Shown here: positions 1 to 8,270 of the stretch, piece after piece
Layout: each line of letters begins with the position of its first letter
Position numbering within the stretch: position 1 is the first letter of the stretch
From: Streptococcus suis
GTDB taxonomy: Bacteria > Bacillota > Bacilli > Lactobacillales > Streptococcaceae
Assembly: GCF_002964575.1 (NCBI RefSeq)
Contig: NZ_POQQ01000002.1
Location: 1 to 64,000, forward strand
DNA: 64,000 nt
Reading direction: 5' to 3'
Program-made: the position numbers and the translations under genes
The notes under the pieces: generated by a model
What the model was told of the DNA's origin: nothing
Databases searched by the model: none
What the model saw: only the letters and a program-made list of their open reading frames with translations

Positions 1-109
1 ACGATAGCCTAGGAGATACACCTGTACCCATGCCGAACACAGCAGTTAAGCCCTAGAACGCCTGAAGTAGTTGGGGGTTGCCCCCTGTGAGATACGGTAG
101 TCGCTTAGC
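1..109 (+). rRNA. rrf: 5S ribosomal RNA, 5' end cut by the window
   Basis: The sequence has the 5S core (CCCATGCCGAACACAGCAGTTAAG) and the usual end GGTAGTCGCTTAGC. Only a few 5' bases are missing. It lies six bases before a tRNA-Asn gene, so this is the distal end of an rRNA operon with a tRNA tail. The 3' end is set by analogy. Confidence 0.93.
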
Positions 110-114
110 GCAAT

Positions 115-187
115 TCCGCCATAGCTCAGTTGGTAGAGCGCATGACTGTTAATCATGATGTCACAGGTTCGAGCCCTGTTGGCGGAG
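115..187 (+). tRNA. tRNA-Asn (anticodon GTT)
   Basis: Acceptor arms TCCGCCA and TGGCGGA pair fully, the anticodon loop reads CTGTTAA, and a GGTTCGAGCC T-arm is present. The discriminator is G. No CCA is encoded. Confidence 0.95.
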
Positions 188-210
188 TAAAGAGAAATCT
201 TTAGTTATAT

Positions 211-282
211 GGTCCGTTGGTCAAGGGGTTAAGACACCGCCTTTTCACGGCGGTAACACGGGTTCGAATCCCGTACGGACTA
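211..282 (+). tRNA. tRNA-Glu (anticodon TTC)
   Basis: Acceptor GGTCCGT pairs with ACGGACT (one G-U), the anticodon loop reads TTTTCAC, and the T-arm is GGTTCGAATCC. Length is 72 nt. Confidence 0.95.
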
Positions 283-289
283 TATTTTT

Positions 290-379
290 GGAGGATTACC
301 CAAGTCCGGCTGAAGGGAACGGTCTTGAAAACCGTCAGGCGTGTAAAAGCGTGCGTGGGTTCGAATCCCACATCCTCCT
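290..379 (+). tRNA. tRNA-Ser (anticodon TGA)
   Basis: Acceptor GGAGGAT pairs with ATCCTCC. The anticodon TGA lies between GGTCT and AACC. A long variable arm typical of class II tRNAs precedes GGGTTCGAATCCC. Length is 90 nt. Confidence 0.95.
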
Positions 380-388
380 TTTTAATAT

Positions 389-462
<74 letters not shown>

Positions 463-471
463 TAATCTTAT

Positions 472-544
472 GGCTCGGTAGCTCAGTTGGTAGAGCAATG
501 GATTGAAGCTCCATGTGTCGGCGGTTCGATTCCGTCTCGCGCCA
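472..544 (+). tRNA. tRNA-Phe (anticodon GAA)
   Basis: The anticodon loop reads TTGAAGC and a normal T-arm is present. The acceptor stem GGCTCGG against TCGCGCC has a T-C mismatch at the fourth pair, which I recall as also present in other streptococcal tRNA-Phe genes. Confidence 0.93.
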
Positions 545-559
545 TTAACTTAATATTTC

Positions 560-640
560 GGAGAGATAGCGAAGAGGCTAAACGCGGCGGACTGTAAATC
601 CGCTCCTTCGGGTTCGGGGGTTCGAATCCCTCTCTCTCCA
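560..640 (+). tRNA. tRNA-Tyr (anticodon GTA)
   Basis: Acceptor GGAGAGA pairs with TCTCTCC, the anticodon loop reads CTGTAAA, and a class II variable arm follows. Length is 81 nt. Confidence 0.94.
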
Positions 641-647
641 TACCTTT

Positions 648-718
648 ACGGGCATAGTTTAAAGGTAGAACTAAGGTCTCCAAAACCTTCAGTGTGGGTT
701 CAATTCCTACTGCCCGTG
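648..718 (+). tRNA. tRNA-Trp (anticodon CCA)
   Basis: Acceptor ACGGGCA pairs with TGCCCGT, the discriminator is G, and the anticodon loop reads CTCCAAA. Length is 71 nt. Confidence 0.94.
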
Positions 719-725
719 TTTATAT

Positions 726-799
726 GGCGGGTGTGGTGAAGTGGTTAACACATCAGATTGTGGCTCTGACATTCGGGGGTTCGATTCCCCTCACTCGCC
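726..799 (+). tRNA. tRNA-His (anticodon GTG)
   Basis: An extra 5' G opposite C73 gives the eight-pair acceptor GGCGGGTG/CACTCGCC that is diagnostic of tRNA-His. The anticodon loop reads TTGTGGC. Confidence 0.94.
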
Positions 800-810
800 T
801 ATTTTAATAT

Positions 811-882
811 TGGGGTATCGCCAAGCGGTAAGGCAAGGGACTTTGACTCCCTCATGCGTTGGTTCGAATCCAGCTACCCCAG
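811..882 (+). tRNA. tRNA-Gln (anticodon TTG)
   Basis: Acceptor TGGGGTA pairs with TACCCCA, the discriminator is G, and the anticodon loop reads CTTTGAC. Confidence 0.94.
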
Positions 883-893
883 TTAAACTATAT

Positions 894-977
894 GCCGGCG
901 TGGCGGAATTGGCAGACGCGCTGGACTCAAAATCCAGTGTCCGCAAGGACGTGCCGGTTCGACCCCGGCCGCCGGTA
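894..977 (+). tRNA. tRNA-Leu (anticodon CAA)
   Basis: Acceptor GCCGGCG pairs with CGCCGGT (terminal G-U), the anticodon loop reads CTCAAAA, and a long variable arm is present. It is the last tRNA of the cluster. Confidence 0.94.
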
Positions 978-984
978 TAGTTTG

Positions 985-1014
985 AAAGACAAGGTTTCTA
1001 AGCCTTGTCTTTTT
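985..1014 (+). terminator. terminator of the rRNA/tRNA operon
   Basis: A ten-pair stem AAAGACAAGG/CCTTGTCTTT with an eight-base loop runs into TTTT directly after the last tRNA. Confidence 0.9.
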
Positions 1015-1130
1015 AGTTCTGGCTCTTTGTCAACTGTAGTGGTAGATGAAAAGCTAACACCTAGAGAGGACGAACTTCGTTCTCTCTTTCTTTATCTCTT
1101 TCCTATTTTCAGGAGATAAGCTGAAAAGGG

Positions 1131-1216
1131 CTATCCCCAGCCCTTTTCACTGTTCAAAGCAATCAAAATGCGTTTTTTAAAGTTTTTATCTTCCTGAAAC
1201 CAAAGGCATTTCTCTT
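1131..1216 (-). pseudogene. ISL3-family transposase, C-terminal fragment, frameshifted
   Basis: Reading back from the TAG stop, the minus strand gives NFKKRILIALNSEKGWG, the usual end of streptococcal ISL3 transposases. Just upstream the family motif KRNAFGFR continues in a different frame, so about one base has been gained or lost. The other parts of the transposase (DDE domain, zinc finger) are absent. The fragment is cut by the IS200-type sequence and cannot be active. Confidence 0.7.
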
Positions 1217-1671
1217 TCGGAAAGATTATCCGAGATTTGTGTGAGCGAAAAGTCGTCACTATCCATGAAGCTAATGCTTGCCCTGATCATATCCACATGT
1301 TAGTTAGTATTCTACCCAAAATGAGTGTTTCCAGTTTTATGGGCTATTTAAAAGGCAAGAGTAGTTTAATGATTTTCGACAAACATGTCAATCTGAAATA
1401 TAGGTATGGTAATAGAAAGTTTTGGTGCAGAGGCTACCATGTGGATACGGTAGGACGCAATCAAAAAGTGATAGCCGAATACATACAGAACCAATTACAA
1501 GAAGACAGGGGGGTAGCAGACCAGCTCACTTTGTTTGAAACGGTTGACCCATTTACAGGGGAAACCAACAGGAAAAAAACTGATGGTGCTTTAGCACCTG
1601 CTTGGGAAAGTGGGGCGCGAGGAAGCTATTTCAGTGGGCCTTTGGCCCTGGCCGGAACAAGCGGCTTATAG
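1216..1671 (+). pseudogene. IS200/IS605-family TnpA (Y1 HUH transposase), 5'-truncated
   Basis: TnpA proteins of this family are small single-strand transposases. This copy keeps the HUH motif (DHIHMLVS), the following conserved block SVSSFMGYLKGKSS, the FWCRGYHVDTVG segment and the helix with the candidate catalytic tyrosine (VIAEYIQNQ). The first 40 or so residues of the usual protein are missing; the reading frame enters at IIRDLCERK with no proper start or ribosome site. The C-terminus is extended by about 30 residues rich in Gly, Ala and Ser, likely read-through of the IS end. It is probably dead. Confidence 0.8.
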
Positions 1672-1680
1672 CCGCAGAAC

Positions 1681-1706
1681 AAACCACCAGTTCGACTGGT
1701 GGTTTT
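1681..1706 (+). repeat. subterminal hairpin of the IS200-type element
   Basis: A perfect 11-pair stem AAACCACCAGT/ACTGGTGGTTT with a three-base loop and T-run follows the tnpA stop. Such hairpins mark IS200/IS605 ends and also act as terminators. A sibling lies at 54254-54275. Confidence 0.7.
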
Positions 1707-1847
1707 GATTCCATATGAGTTTCGTCGCTTTTCATTATAGGTCATATGGGACTTTTTTTCTACACTCGAAAAGGCTCCATTATCTCCACGGTGTTTTTAC
1801 CCACTACAGTCTTATAGAGCCTTTTGTAAATACTTTTCATATTTTCC

Positions 1848-1887
1848 TTGTATTTTCTATTTTTATATGATATACTTAACAGGTTAA
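1848..1887 (+). promoter_or_regulatory. adc promoter with AdcR operator
   Basis: TTGTAT and TATACT are spaced by 17 bases. The final base of the -10 begins TTAACAGGTTAA, an exact match to the AdcR consensus TTAACYRGTTAA at 1876-1887. Zinc-bound AdcR would therefore block its own operon at the start site. Confidence 0.9.
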
Positions 1888-1908
1888 TTAAAAAGTTAAG
1901 GGAATAGT

Positions 1909-2352
1909 ATGGATCATCTCGCTTTACAGATTGAAAAATGTTTACATGAAATTATTTTAAGTTCTGAAAATCAGTTGGAGATTTTAGTCGGAACTTGTCA
2001 GAGTTCAGTCAAGTTAACCAATACCCAAGAGCATATCTTGATGTTGATTGAAAAGGCTGCTTATACGAACACTGAGATTGCTAAGGAATTGAATGTCAGC
2101 CAGGCTGCCATTACCAAGGCAACGAAAGCCCTGGTGTCGCAGGGGCTTTTGGTTGCTGTAAGGGATAAAAAGGATGCCCGTGTTGTACGCTTTAGTTTGA
2201 CGGAAGAAGCTAAGCCAATAGCGGCTGAGCATGCCCACCATCATGTTCATACTTTAGAGGCTTATGAGGACTTGTTGTCGCATTATAGTGAGAGTGAGCA
2301 AGAAGTAATTGGTCGGTTTATGAATGATTTAGTGGAGAAGATTAGAAGATAG
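1909..2352 (+). CDS. adcR: AdcR, zinc-responsive MarR-family repressor
   Basis: The 147-residue protein is a MarR-type winged-helix regulator that represses zinc uptake genes when zinc is bound. The central winged helix is visible (TNTEIAKELNVSQAAITKATK, roughly residues 58-78, then the wing around RDKKDARVVR). The zinc ligands expected of AdcR are available: Cys/Glu near residues 24-41 and the HAHHHVH cluster near residue 108. It is the first gene of adcRCBA and its stop is immediately followed by the adcC start. The operator sits in its own promoter, implying autoregulation. Identification is firm. Confidence 0.95.
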   Translation: MDHLALQIEKCLHEIILSSENQLEILVGTCQSSVKLTNTQEHILMLIEKAAYTNTEIAKELNVSQAAITKATKALVSQGLLVAVRDKKDARVVRFSLTEEAKPIAAEHAHHHVHTLEAYEDLLSHYSESEQEVIGRFMNDLVEKIRR

Positions 2353-3057
2353 ATGAGATATGTTACTGTGGAGGATTTGTCCTTCTATTATGATAAAGAA
2401 CCTGTTTTGGAACATATTCATTATCACTTGGATAGTGGAGAATTTGTGACCTTAACAGGAGAAAACGGGGCTGCTAAGACAACCTTGATAAAGGCTACTT
2501 TGGGTATTTTGAAGCCTAGATTTGGAAAAGTGACCTTTGCAGAGAAAAGTATAAAAGGGAAGAAGTTGCGCATGGCTTATTTGCCCCAGCAGATTGCGAG
2601 TTTTAATGCTGGTTTTCCTAGTACTGTTTATGAATTTGTCAAGTCTGGTCGCTATCCGCGACAAGGTTGGTTTCGTAGACTGACTGCACATGACGAGGAG
2701 CATATTCGAATTAGTTTGGAAGCAGTTGGTATGTGGGAATACAGGGATAAAAAACTTGGTTCTTTGAGTGGTGGGCAGAAACAACGTGCTGTCATTGCTC
2801 GGATGTTCGCTTCGGATCCAGATATTTTTATCTTGGATGAACCGACAACGGGAATGGATGCTGGAACCAAGGATGCCTTTTATCAACTGATGCATCACTC
2901 GGCTAAAAAGCATGGGAAGGCTGTTTTGATGATTACCCATGATCCGGATGAGTTAAGTCAGTATGCGGATCGCAATATTCATCTGGTGCGAGATCAGCAA
3001 TCTCCTTGGCGTTGCTTCAATGTTCATGAGGTAGATGAGGAGGTTGCCAATGATTGA
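2353..3057 (+). CDS. adcC: AdcC, ATPase of the zinc ABC importer
   Basis: The 234-residue protein is the cytoplasmic ATP-binding subunit of AdcABC. It has a P-loop read as GENGAAKTT (about residues 36-44), in which Ala replaces the usual second Gly; this is normal for streptococcal AdcC. The signature LSGGQKQR, Walker [10 protein letters not shown] and switch His in MITHDPDE are present. Its start abuts the adcR stop and its end overlaps adcB by eight bases, so translation is probably coupled. Confidence 0.95.
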   Translation: MRYVTVEDLSFYYDKEPVLEHIHYHLDSGEFVTLTGENGAAKTTLIKATLGILKPRFGKVTFAEKSIKGKKLRMAYLPQQIASFNAGFPSTVYEFVKSGRYPRQGWFRRLTAHDEEHIRISLEAVGMWEYRDKKLGSLSGGQKQRAVIARMFASDPDIFILDEPTTGMDAGTKDAFYQLMHHSAKKHGKAVLMITHDPDELSQYADRNIHLVRDQQSPWRCFNVHEVDEEVAND

Positions 3058-3862
3058 TTTATCTATTTTCAATTATGATTTCATGCAACGTGCCTTTCTG
3101 GCTATTATTGCTATGAGTTTGTTCTCGCCAATTCTAGGTGTCTTTCTTATCTTGCGTAGGCAAAGTTTGATGTCAGATACCCTCAGTCACGTTTCCTTGG
3201 CTGGTGTGGCTTTTGGTCTGGTTTTGGGGATTTCACCGACACTTTCAACTGTACTGATTGTCATCGTGGCGGCTGTATTCCTGGAATACCTGCGGACCAT
3301 TTACAAGAACTTTATGGAAATCGGGACGGCTATCCTCATGTCGACTGGTTTGGCTATTTCCTTGATTGTCATGAATAAGTCGGGTGGGAAGTCGGGGCTT
3401 AGTCTGGAACAGTATCTCTTTGGTTCCATAGTGACAATTAGTCAGGAACAGGTGCTTGCCTTGTTTACCATCGCCTTGATTGTTATTGTCTTGACCTTGC
3501 TATTTTTAAGGCCCATGTATATCTTGACCTTTGATGAAGATACAGCTTTTGTAGATGGCTTGCCTGTTCGGGCTATGTCGATTGCTTTTAATGTGGTGAC
3601 CGGTGTTGCCATTGCTCTCATGATTCCTGCTGCTGGTGCTCTTCTGGTGTCAACCATTATGGTATTGCCGGCCTCTATTGCGCTTCGGCTAGGAAAGAGT
3701 TTTAAGGCGGTTATCTTTATTGGTATGGCTGTAGGATTTTTGGGTATGGTGACAGGCTTACTGACATCCTACTATGCTGAAACGCCAGCTAGTGCCAGTA
3801 TTACCTTAATTTTCATTAGTATTTTCTTACTGGTGAATATGTTTCAGAAATTAAAGAAATAG
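3050..3862 (+). CDS. adcB: AdcB, permease of the zinc ABC importer
   Basis: The 270-residue integral membrane protein of the ZnuB/AdcB family has about eight hydrophobic segments and forms the transmembrane channel for zinc. I chose the ATG at 3050, preceded by AGGAGG at good distance and giving the family start [15 protein letters not shown], over a start 15 bases earlier. It overlaps the adcC end by eight bases and precedes adcA by eight. Confidence 0.94.
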   Translation: MIDLSIFNYDFMQRAFLAIIAMSLFSPILGVFLILRRQSLMSDTLSHVSLAGVAFGLVLGISPTLSTVLIVIVAAVFLEYLRTIYKNFMEIGTAILMSTGLAISLIVMNKSGGKSGLSLEQYLFGSIVTISQEQVLALFTIALIVIVLTLLFLRPMYILTFDEDTAFVDGLPVRAMSIAFNVVTGVAIALMIPAAGALLVSTIMVLPASIALRLGKSFKAVIFIGMAVGFLGMVTGLLTSYYAETPASASITLIFISIFLLVNMFQKLKK

Positions 3863-3870
3863 GAGTATTT

Positions 3871-5385
3871 ATGAAAAAATTTGGTTTATTTTTATTATCT
3901 GCTTCAACCCTGCTCTTAGCAGCTTGTGGCAATAGCACAGCTCCTCAGGAAGATGGGAAATTGGATATCGTTACTACTTTTTATCCTGTTTATGAGTTTA
4001 CCAAACAAGTAGCAGGTGACGAAGCCAATGTTGATTTGTTGGTTAAAGCAGGGACAGAAGTCCATGGTTATGAGCCGTCTGCCAAAGATATTGCTCGTAT
4101 TCAAGAAGCAGATGCCTTTGTCTATGAAAATGAAAACATGGAAACATGGGTTCATGATATTGAAGATTCGATTGATACGGAAAAGGTTGCGGTTATTAGT
4201 GCGACGGAAGGAATGTTGCTTTTGCCAGGTGGGGAAGAGGAACACGAGGGACATGATCATAGTGAGGAAGGGCATAGCCACGCTTACGATCCGCATGTCT
4301 GGTTATCTCCAGAACGTGCCATTACCTTGGTTGAAACAATTCGGGATGGGTTGATTGCTCAGTATCCTGAGAAAAAAGCTGTTTTTGAAGAAAATGCGGC
4401 AGCCTATATTGAAAAGTTGACTGCCTTGGATGCCAAGTATTTTGAAACTCTATCTGCAGCAAAACAAAAATACTTCGTAACCCAGCACACTGCCTTTGCT
4501 TACCTGGCTTTGGACTACGGTTTGAAACAAGTTTCGATCACAGGAGTTTCTGCCGATGAAGACCCAACCCCAACTCGTTTGGCAGAATTGGCGGAATACA
4601 TCAAAAATTACGGTATCAAGTATATTTATTTCGAAGAAAATGCATCGAAATCAGTAGCTGAAACACTTGCTAAGGAAACGGGAGTTCAACTGGATGTCTT
4701 AAATCCGCTTGAAAGTTTGACGGATGAGGCGATGAAAAATGGAGAAGATTATATCTCTGTGATGGAGGACAATTTGACTGCACTTGAGAAGACGACTTCC
4801 CAAGCAGGTGTTGAAATCTTGCCAGAAGAGGGAGAGGTAACAACCAAAACAGTCTACAATGGCTACTTTGAAGACAGTGCTGTTAAAGATCGCACTCTAT
4901 CAGATTATGTTGGTGAGTGGCAGTCAGTTTACCCATATTTGCTTGATGGAACGTTTGATCAGGTTTGGGACTATAAGGCCAAGCTCAAGGGTGGTATGAC
5001 AGCTGAAGAGTACAAAGCTTACTACGACACAGGCTACAAGACAGATGTGGACCAAATCAACATTACAGACAATACTATGGAGTTTGTGGTGGGTGATAAA
5101 AAGCAAACATTCACTTACAAGTATGTTGGTTATAAGATCCTTACTTACAAGAAAGGCAACCGTGGCGTTCGCTTCTTGTTTGAAGCTACGGATGCGAATG
5201 CAGGTGAGTATAAGTATGTGCAATTTAGTGACCACAAGATTGCACCAGAAAAAACGGACCACTTCCATATCTACTTTGGTGGAGAGAGCCAAGAAAAACT
5301 CTTGGAAGAATTGGAAAACTGGCCGACTTACTATCCAGTTGGTTTGACTGGTTATGAAATTGCTCAGGAAATGTTGGCTCACTAA
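3871..5385 (+). CDS. adcA: AdcA, zinc-binding lipoprotein with C-terminal ZinT domain
   Basis: The 504-residue protein captures zinc outside the cell for AdcBC. A signal peptide ends in the lipobox LLAAC with lipidated Cys19. The ZnuA-type domain covers about residues 28-310, with candidate ligands in TEVHGYEPS, DPHVWLSP and TQHTAFAY. It contains a His-rich acidic loop (HEGHDHSEEGHSHAYD, about 122-138). From about residue 325 a ZinT domain follows (YNGYFEDS, GEWQSVYPYL, HFHIYFGG). The fused two-domain form is typical of streptococci. A strong terminator ends the operon. Confidence 0.96.
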   Translation: MKKFGLFLLSASTLLLAACGNSTAPQEDGKLDIVTTFYPVYEFTKQVAGDEANVDLLVKAGTEVHGYEPSAKDIARIQEADAFVYENENMETWVHDIEDSIDTEKVAVISATEGMLLLPGGEEEHEGHDHSEEGHSHAYDPHVWLSPERAITLVETIRDGLIAQYPEKKAVFEENAAAYIEKLTALDAKYFETLSAAKQKYFVTQHTAFAYLALDYGLKQVSITGVSADEDPTPTRLAELAEYIKNYGIKYIYFEENASKSVAETLAKETGVQLDVLNPLESLTDEAMKNGEDYISVMEDNLTALEKTTSQAGVEILPEEGEVTTKTVYNGYFEDSAVKDRTLSDYVGEWQSVYPYLLDGTFDQVWDYKAKLKGGMTAEEYKAYYDTGYKTDVDQINITDNTMEFVVGDKKQTFTYKYVGYKILTYKKGNRGVRFLFEATDANAGEYKYVQFSDHKIAPEKTDHFHIYFGGESQEKLLEELENWPTYYPVGLTGYEIAQEMLAH

Positions 5386-5395
5386 TATGAAAATC

Positions 5396-5421
5396 GACCG
5401 AGTATCTTGCTCGGTCTTTCT
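5396..5421 (+). terminator. adc operon terminator
   Basis: Seven-pair stem GACCGAG/CTCGGTC with a seven-base loop, followed by TTTCTT, lies just after the adcA stop. Confidence 0.85.
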
Positions 5422-5423
5422 TC

Positions 5424-5452
5424 TTGACATTTTTTGACTACAAATGTAAACT
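5424..5452 (+). promoter_or_regulatory. copY promoter with cop box
   Basis: A consensus TTGACA and TAAACT lie 17 bases apart. TACAAATGTA at 5439-5448 matches the CopY operator TACANNTGTA and overlaps the -10, so CopY should block transcription when copper is low. A half-site (ATTGTAG) follows at 5454-5460. Confidence 0.88.
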
Positions 5453-5482
5453 GATTGTAGAAATGTGATTGGAGGTGTGTGT

Positions 5483-5953
5483 GTGGAGCAGACGATTTCT
5501 GCTGCGGAGTGGCAGGTCATGCGGGTCTTGTGGGCCCAGCCTGGTGCGACTTCTCAGGAAATTATTCAGGCCTTGCAGGAGGGATTTAATTGGCAGGCGA
5601 CGACCATTAAGACACTCTTGGGGCGGTTGCGGAAGAAAAATTATCTGAGAATGGATAAGGAAAACAGCAAGTACCACTATTATCCGCTGATCAGTGAAGA
5701 GGAGCATTTGCAGGGGCAGGTGGAGCTCTTACTAGCTACCATATGTTCCACAAAACAGGGACAACTGGTTGAACACTTGCTAGACACAGGGACATTTTCC
5801 AAAAAAAGTCTTGAAAACCTAGCCAGCAAAATCTCGCAGCTACAAAAGACCGCACCTAAGCAAATCGCTTGTCGCTGCTTGGTTGGTCAATGTACCTGTG
5901 GGCATCATCATCCTCTTCGAAAATCAACCTCAGACCTTGTTGACTTGATTTGA
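5483..5953 (+). CDS. copY: CopY/TcrY-type copper-responsive repressor
   Basis: The protein of about 156 residues binds the cop box and releases it when Cu(I) displaces zinc. The N-terminal winged helix of the BlaI/CopY family is clear (ISAAEWQVMRVLW, TTIKTLLGRLRKKNYL). The metal hook is the CxCx4CxC motif CRCLVGQCTC near the end. I place the start at the GTG at 5483, six bases after GGAGGT; an in-frame GTG at 5465 lies before that site. The last dozen residues (RKSTSDLVDLI) and the stop come from a repeat element that begins inside the gene end. Confidence 0.92.
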   Translation: MEQTISAAEWQVMRVLWAQPGATSQEIIQALQEGFNWQATTIKTLLGRLRKKNYLRMDKENSKYHYYPLISEEEHLQGQVELLLATICSTKQGQLVEHLLDTGTFSKKSLENLASKISQLQKTAPKQIACRCLVGQCTCGHHHPLRKSTSDLVDLI

Positions 5954-6170
5954 TGAGTGTAAAGCTCCGGTGGAGCTTTACAGCCTGCTACCTGAAAATG
6001 CGAAAGTAGTAGGGTTCTATCTGCTCAGGGAGAAACGAAGACGTTCGCTCTATTTCCACCCTTCAAAGGTTCCCCGAACCTTTTTGTAGCGAACAGGTTC
6101 GCCTAATTTCCAACCTCCAAAGGTTTCCCAAACCTTTGGAGCTAGTCTGAACCTGATTTTCATTGAGTAT
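5911..6170. repeat. hairpin-rich, inverted-repeat-ended element between copY and copZ
   Basis: The two ends are inverted and match at about 18 of 26 positions, sharing GAAAATCA and TCAGAC. Inside are three good hairpins: GTAAAGCTCC/GGAGCTTTAC, an AAGGTTCC/GGAACCTT-like stem, and CTCCAAAGGTTT/AAACCTTTGGAG. There is no reading frame. The left end supplies the stop codon of copY. It looks like a small non-coding mobile element (MITE-like). Confidence 0.6.
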
Positions 6171-6186
6171 AAAAAGGAGAAAGAAG

Positions 6187-6396
6187 ATGAAGCAAACTTT
6201 GAAATTGAAAAACTTATCGTGTCAGAACTGTGTCAAACACGTGACCAATCACCTCTTGGACTTGGACGGGGTGGAAGAGGTGAACATCCTGCTGGATCAG
6301 CAGTTGGCGGAGGTACAAACTTCTGCGGAACATAGCTTGGAGCGTTATAAAGAAGCCTTGGAAGATACTGTCTATGAGGTGGTAGAATTAGTGTAG
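6187..6396 (+). CDS. copZ: CopZ-type heavy-metal-associated domain protein
   Basis: The 69-residue protein is a single ferredoxin-like HMA domain that carries Cu(I) in the cytoplasm. The metal site is read as LSCQNCVKHV, the expected MxCxxC-like loop with Leu-Ser before the first Cys. The ATG at 6187 follows AAGGAGAAAGAAG. In relatives, copA (the copper-exporting P-type ATPase) lies between copY and copZ; here it is absent, so this chaperone has no partner in the window. Whether it is still under CopY control depends on read-through of the repeat. Confidence 0.88.
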   Translation: MKQTLKLKNLSCQNCVKHVTNHLLDLDGVEEVNILLDQQLAEVQTSAEHSLERYKEALEDTVYEVVELV

Positions 6397-6400
6397 TAGT

Positions 6401-6425
6401 AAAAGCAGCCGTCGAGCTGCTTTTT
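6401..6425. terminator. bidirectional terminator between copZ and the HIT gene
   Basis: Stem AAAAGCAGC/GCTGCTTTT with flanking A and T runs sits between two converging genes, touching the HIT stop. Confidence 0.85.
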
Positions 6426-6801
6426 ATAATGCTTTGAGAAAGGCGTTTAGGTCTAGTTGCACTTGTGCAAGCGAAATCTGGTCCCAGAAGCCGTCTGATT
6501 GCAGGCGTGGAATCAGGTGGACATGGAAATGGGTGCCAGCATCAAACAAGCGATCGTTGCAGGCTATGGTCACGCCGTCAATTGCCAATGCTTGACAGAG
6601 TTTCTCAGTCAAAAAGACTTCCAAGTCGGATAATTCATAGCGAATAGTTGAAGGGATTTGGCTGAGCGTGTCATAGTGTCCCTTGCTGATAATCAGAAGA
6701 TGTCCTGTTTGAATAGGGTCAATATCCCAGACGATCATGAAATGCTCTGTCTGGTAGAGAATATCTTCTTCTTTGAGTTGGTGGCAAAAAATGCAGGTCA
6801 T
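6424..6801 (-). CDS. HIT-family nucleotide hydrolase/transferase
   Basis: The 125-residue protein has the histidine-triad signature HFHVHL (about residues 91-96) that forms the nucleotide-phosphate-binding and catalytic site, preceded by a Cys pair (CIFC) near the N-terminus that often binds zinc. HIT proteins cleave AMP-linked compounds; the physiological substrate is not predictable here. It lies alone on the minus strand, downstream of the tyrS terminator. Confidence 0.87.
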   Translation of the reverse strand: MTCIFCHQLKEEDILYQTEHFMIVWDIDPIQTGHLLIISKGHYDTLSQIPSTIRYELSDLEVFLTEKLCQALAIDGVTIACNDRLFDAGTHFHVHLIPRLQSDGFWDQISLAQVQLDLNAFLKAL

Positions 6802-6821
6802 GTCTTTTCTCCTAGGTTAGC

Positions 6822-6849
6822 AGAAAAGGAAATCACATAGGATTTCCTT
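6822..6849 (-). terminator. tyrS terminator
   Basis: On the minus strand a nine-pair stem AAGGAAATC/GATTTCCTT is followed by TTCT. It separates tyrS from the HIT gene. Confidence 0.75.
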
Positions 6850-6857
6850 GGGAGATG

Positions 6858-8114
6858 TTAATAAGTCAGCACCGAATACTTTTTCTTCCCACGGCGGATA
6901 ACGGTTAACTCGCCGTCGATCTTGTCGCTGTCAGAAAGAGTGTAGTTCAAGTCCTGCACACGCTCACCGTTGACATAGATGGCACCATTTGCTACGTCTT
7001 CACGAGCTTGGCGTTTTGAGTTGACAATACCAGAGGTAACCAAGAGTTCAACGATGTTTAGGTTGTCTTCAGCCTGTACAGCGTAGTTTGGAACGTTGCT
7101 GAGGCCCTGCTTGAGCTCTTTTGCGGACAGGTTTTTGATATTGCCAGCGAATAATTGCTCGGTGATGTTAAGGGCTTGGTTATAGGCTTCTTCACCGTGG
7201 ACCAATGTCACGACTTCCTTAGCCAAAATCTTCTGAGCTAGGCGTTCATGACGGGCAGCGTCAAATTTTTCTTCAATCTCAGCAATCTCATCCAATGACA
7301 AGAAAGTAAAGATTTTCAAGAAACGAACGGCATCGTCGTCCATGACATTGAGCCAGAATTGGTACATTTCATAGGGAGAAGTCTTGTTGGCATCCAACCA
7401 AACAGCGTTGCCTTCTGATTTACCAAACTTCTTACCAGTAGAGTCAGTGATAAGTGGGACAGTCATGACGTGACCAGACTTGTCAGCCTTGCGGCGAAGC
7501 AATTCAGTGCCTGCTGTCATGTTGCCCCACTGGTCAGAGCCGCCGATTTGCAGGGTTACATTGTGCTTGTCATTGAGTTCGTAGAAGTCATAGCCCTGCA
7601 TGATTTGGTAGGCAAACTCGGTGTAGGAAATCCCTGTCTCAATCCGTTTTTTCACAGAGTCCTTGCTCATCATGTAGTTGACCGTGTAGTATTTGCCGAC
7701 ATCGCGGAGGAAGTCGATAAAGCTGATGTCTGAGAACCAGTCGTAGTTGTTGACCATTTCAGCCTTGTTGTCACCATTTTCAAAATCCAAGAAGCGAGAA
7801 AGCTGTCCTTGGATTTTATCAACCCAACCGTCCACGGTGTCTTTGGTCTGCAAGCTGCGCTCCGCATCCTTGAAGGAAGGGTCGCCAATCAGACCAGTAG
7901 CTCCACCAACTAGAGCGTAAGGCTTGTGCCCTGCTAATTGCAAGTGACGGCAGACGAGGATTGGTACCAAATGCCCCAAATGCAGGCTGTCGGCAGTTGG
8001 GTCGTAGCCAGAATAATAGGATACTTGCCCTTCTGTTAATGCTTTTACTAGGGCTTCTTCATCAGTCGTTTGAAAGACCAAGCCACGTGCTTTTAGTTCT
8101 TCAAAAATGTTCAT
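6858..8114 (-). CDS. tyrS: tyrosyl-tRNA synthetase
   Basis: The 418-residue class I synthetase charges tRNA-Tyr. The HIGH-type motif is HLGHL (about residue 45), the KMSKS-type loop is KFGKSEG (about 228), and an S4 RNA-binding domain closes the protein ([18 protein letters not shown]). I use the ATG at 8114, preceded by AAGGAG on the minus strand and giving [11 protein letters not shown]; a longer frame adds 21 residues with no ribosome site. The short upstream region has no T-box, so tRNA-sensing control is not evident. Confidence 0.96.
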   Translation of the reverse strand: MNIFEELKARGLVFQTTDEEALVKALTEGQVSYYSGYDPTADSLHLGHLVPILVCRHLQLAGHKPYALVGGATGLIGDPSFKDAERSLQTKDTVDGWVDKIQGQLSRFLDFENGDNKAEMVNNYDWFSDISFIDFLRDVGKYYTVNYMMSKDSVKKRIETGISYTEFAYQIMQGYDFYELNDKHNVTLQIGGSDQWGNMTAGTELLRRKADKSGHVMTVPLITDSTGKKFGKSEGNAVWLDANKTSPYEMYQFWLNVMDDDAVRFLKIFTFLSLDEIAEIEEKFDAARHERLAQKILAKEVVTLVHGEEAYNQALNITEQLFAGNIKNLSAKELKQGLSNVPNYAVQAEDNLNIVELLVTSGIVNSKRQAREDVANGAIYVNGERVQDLNYTLSDSDKIDGELTVIRRGKKKYSVLTY

Positions 8115-8207
8115 GTGTTTCTCCTTAATAAGATAGGGTGTGTCAAGAAAGAAAATGAAATTCATTTTTCTCTCCAAGACAACTTATTATCATAAAAATT
8201 CCTCCCT

Positions 8208-8213
8208 ATTATA
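8208..8213 (-). promoter_or_regulatory. tyrS -10 element
   Basis: TATAAT is seen on the minus strand about 95 bases before the start codon. The -35 is weak, so only the -10 is annotated. Confidence 0.55.
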
Positions 8214-8221
8214 CCACGAAA

Positions 8222-8251
8222 TTGTGGAAAATAAACAAAATTTGGTATAAT
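8222..8251 (+). promoter_or_regulatory. promoter of the class A PBP gene
   Basis: TTGTGG and TATAAT are spaced by 18 bases, ending about 20 bases before the start codon. It diverges from the tyrS promoter within 45 bases. Confidence 0.7.
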
Positions 8252-8270
8252 GGGAAGATAAGGAGTTACT

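Larger units (their letters stand above)
1021..1821. mobile_element. ISL3-family element relic with a nested IS200-type relic
   Basis: The two outer ends are imperfect inverted repeats sharing GGCTCT and ACTGTAGTGG. Next to the left end, the minus strand encodes the frayed C-terminus of an ISL3 transposase. The rest of that gene is missing and the middle is occupied by an IS200/IS605 transposase fragment. The eight bases flanking each side do not match, so no target-site duplication survives. The segment up to 1847 holds no intact gene. Confidence 0.75.

Noticed and set aside
1013..1829. Target-site duplication around the ISL3 relic
   Set aside because: The eight bases on each side do not match.
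8115..8270. Search for a T-box before tyrS
   Set aside because: The upstream region is short and has no T-box sequence or specifier stem.
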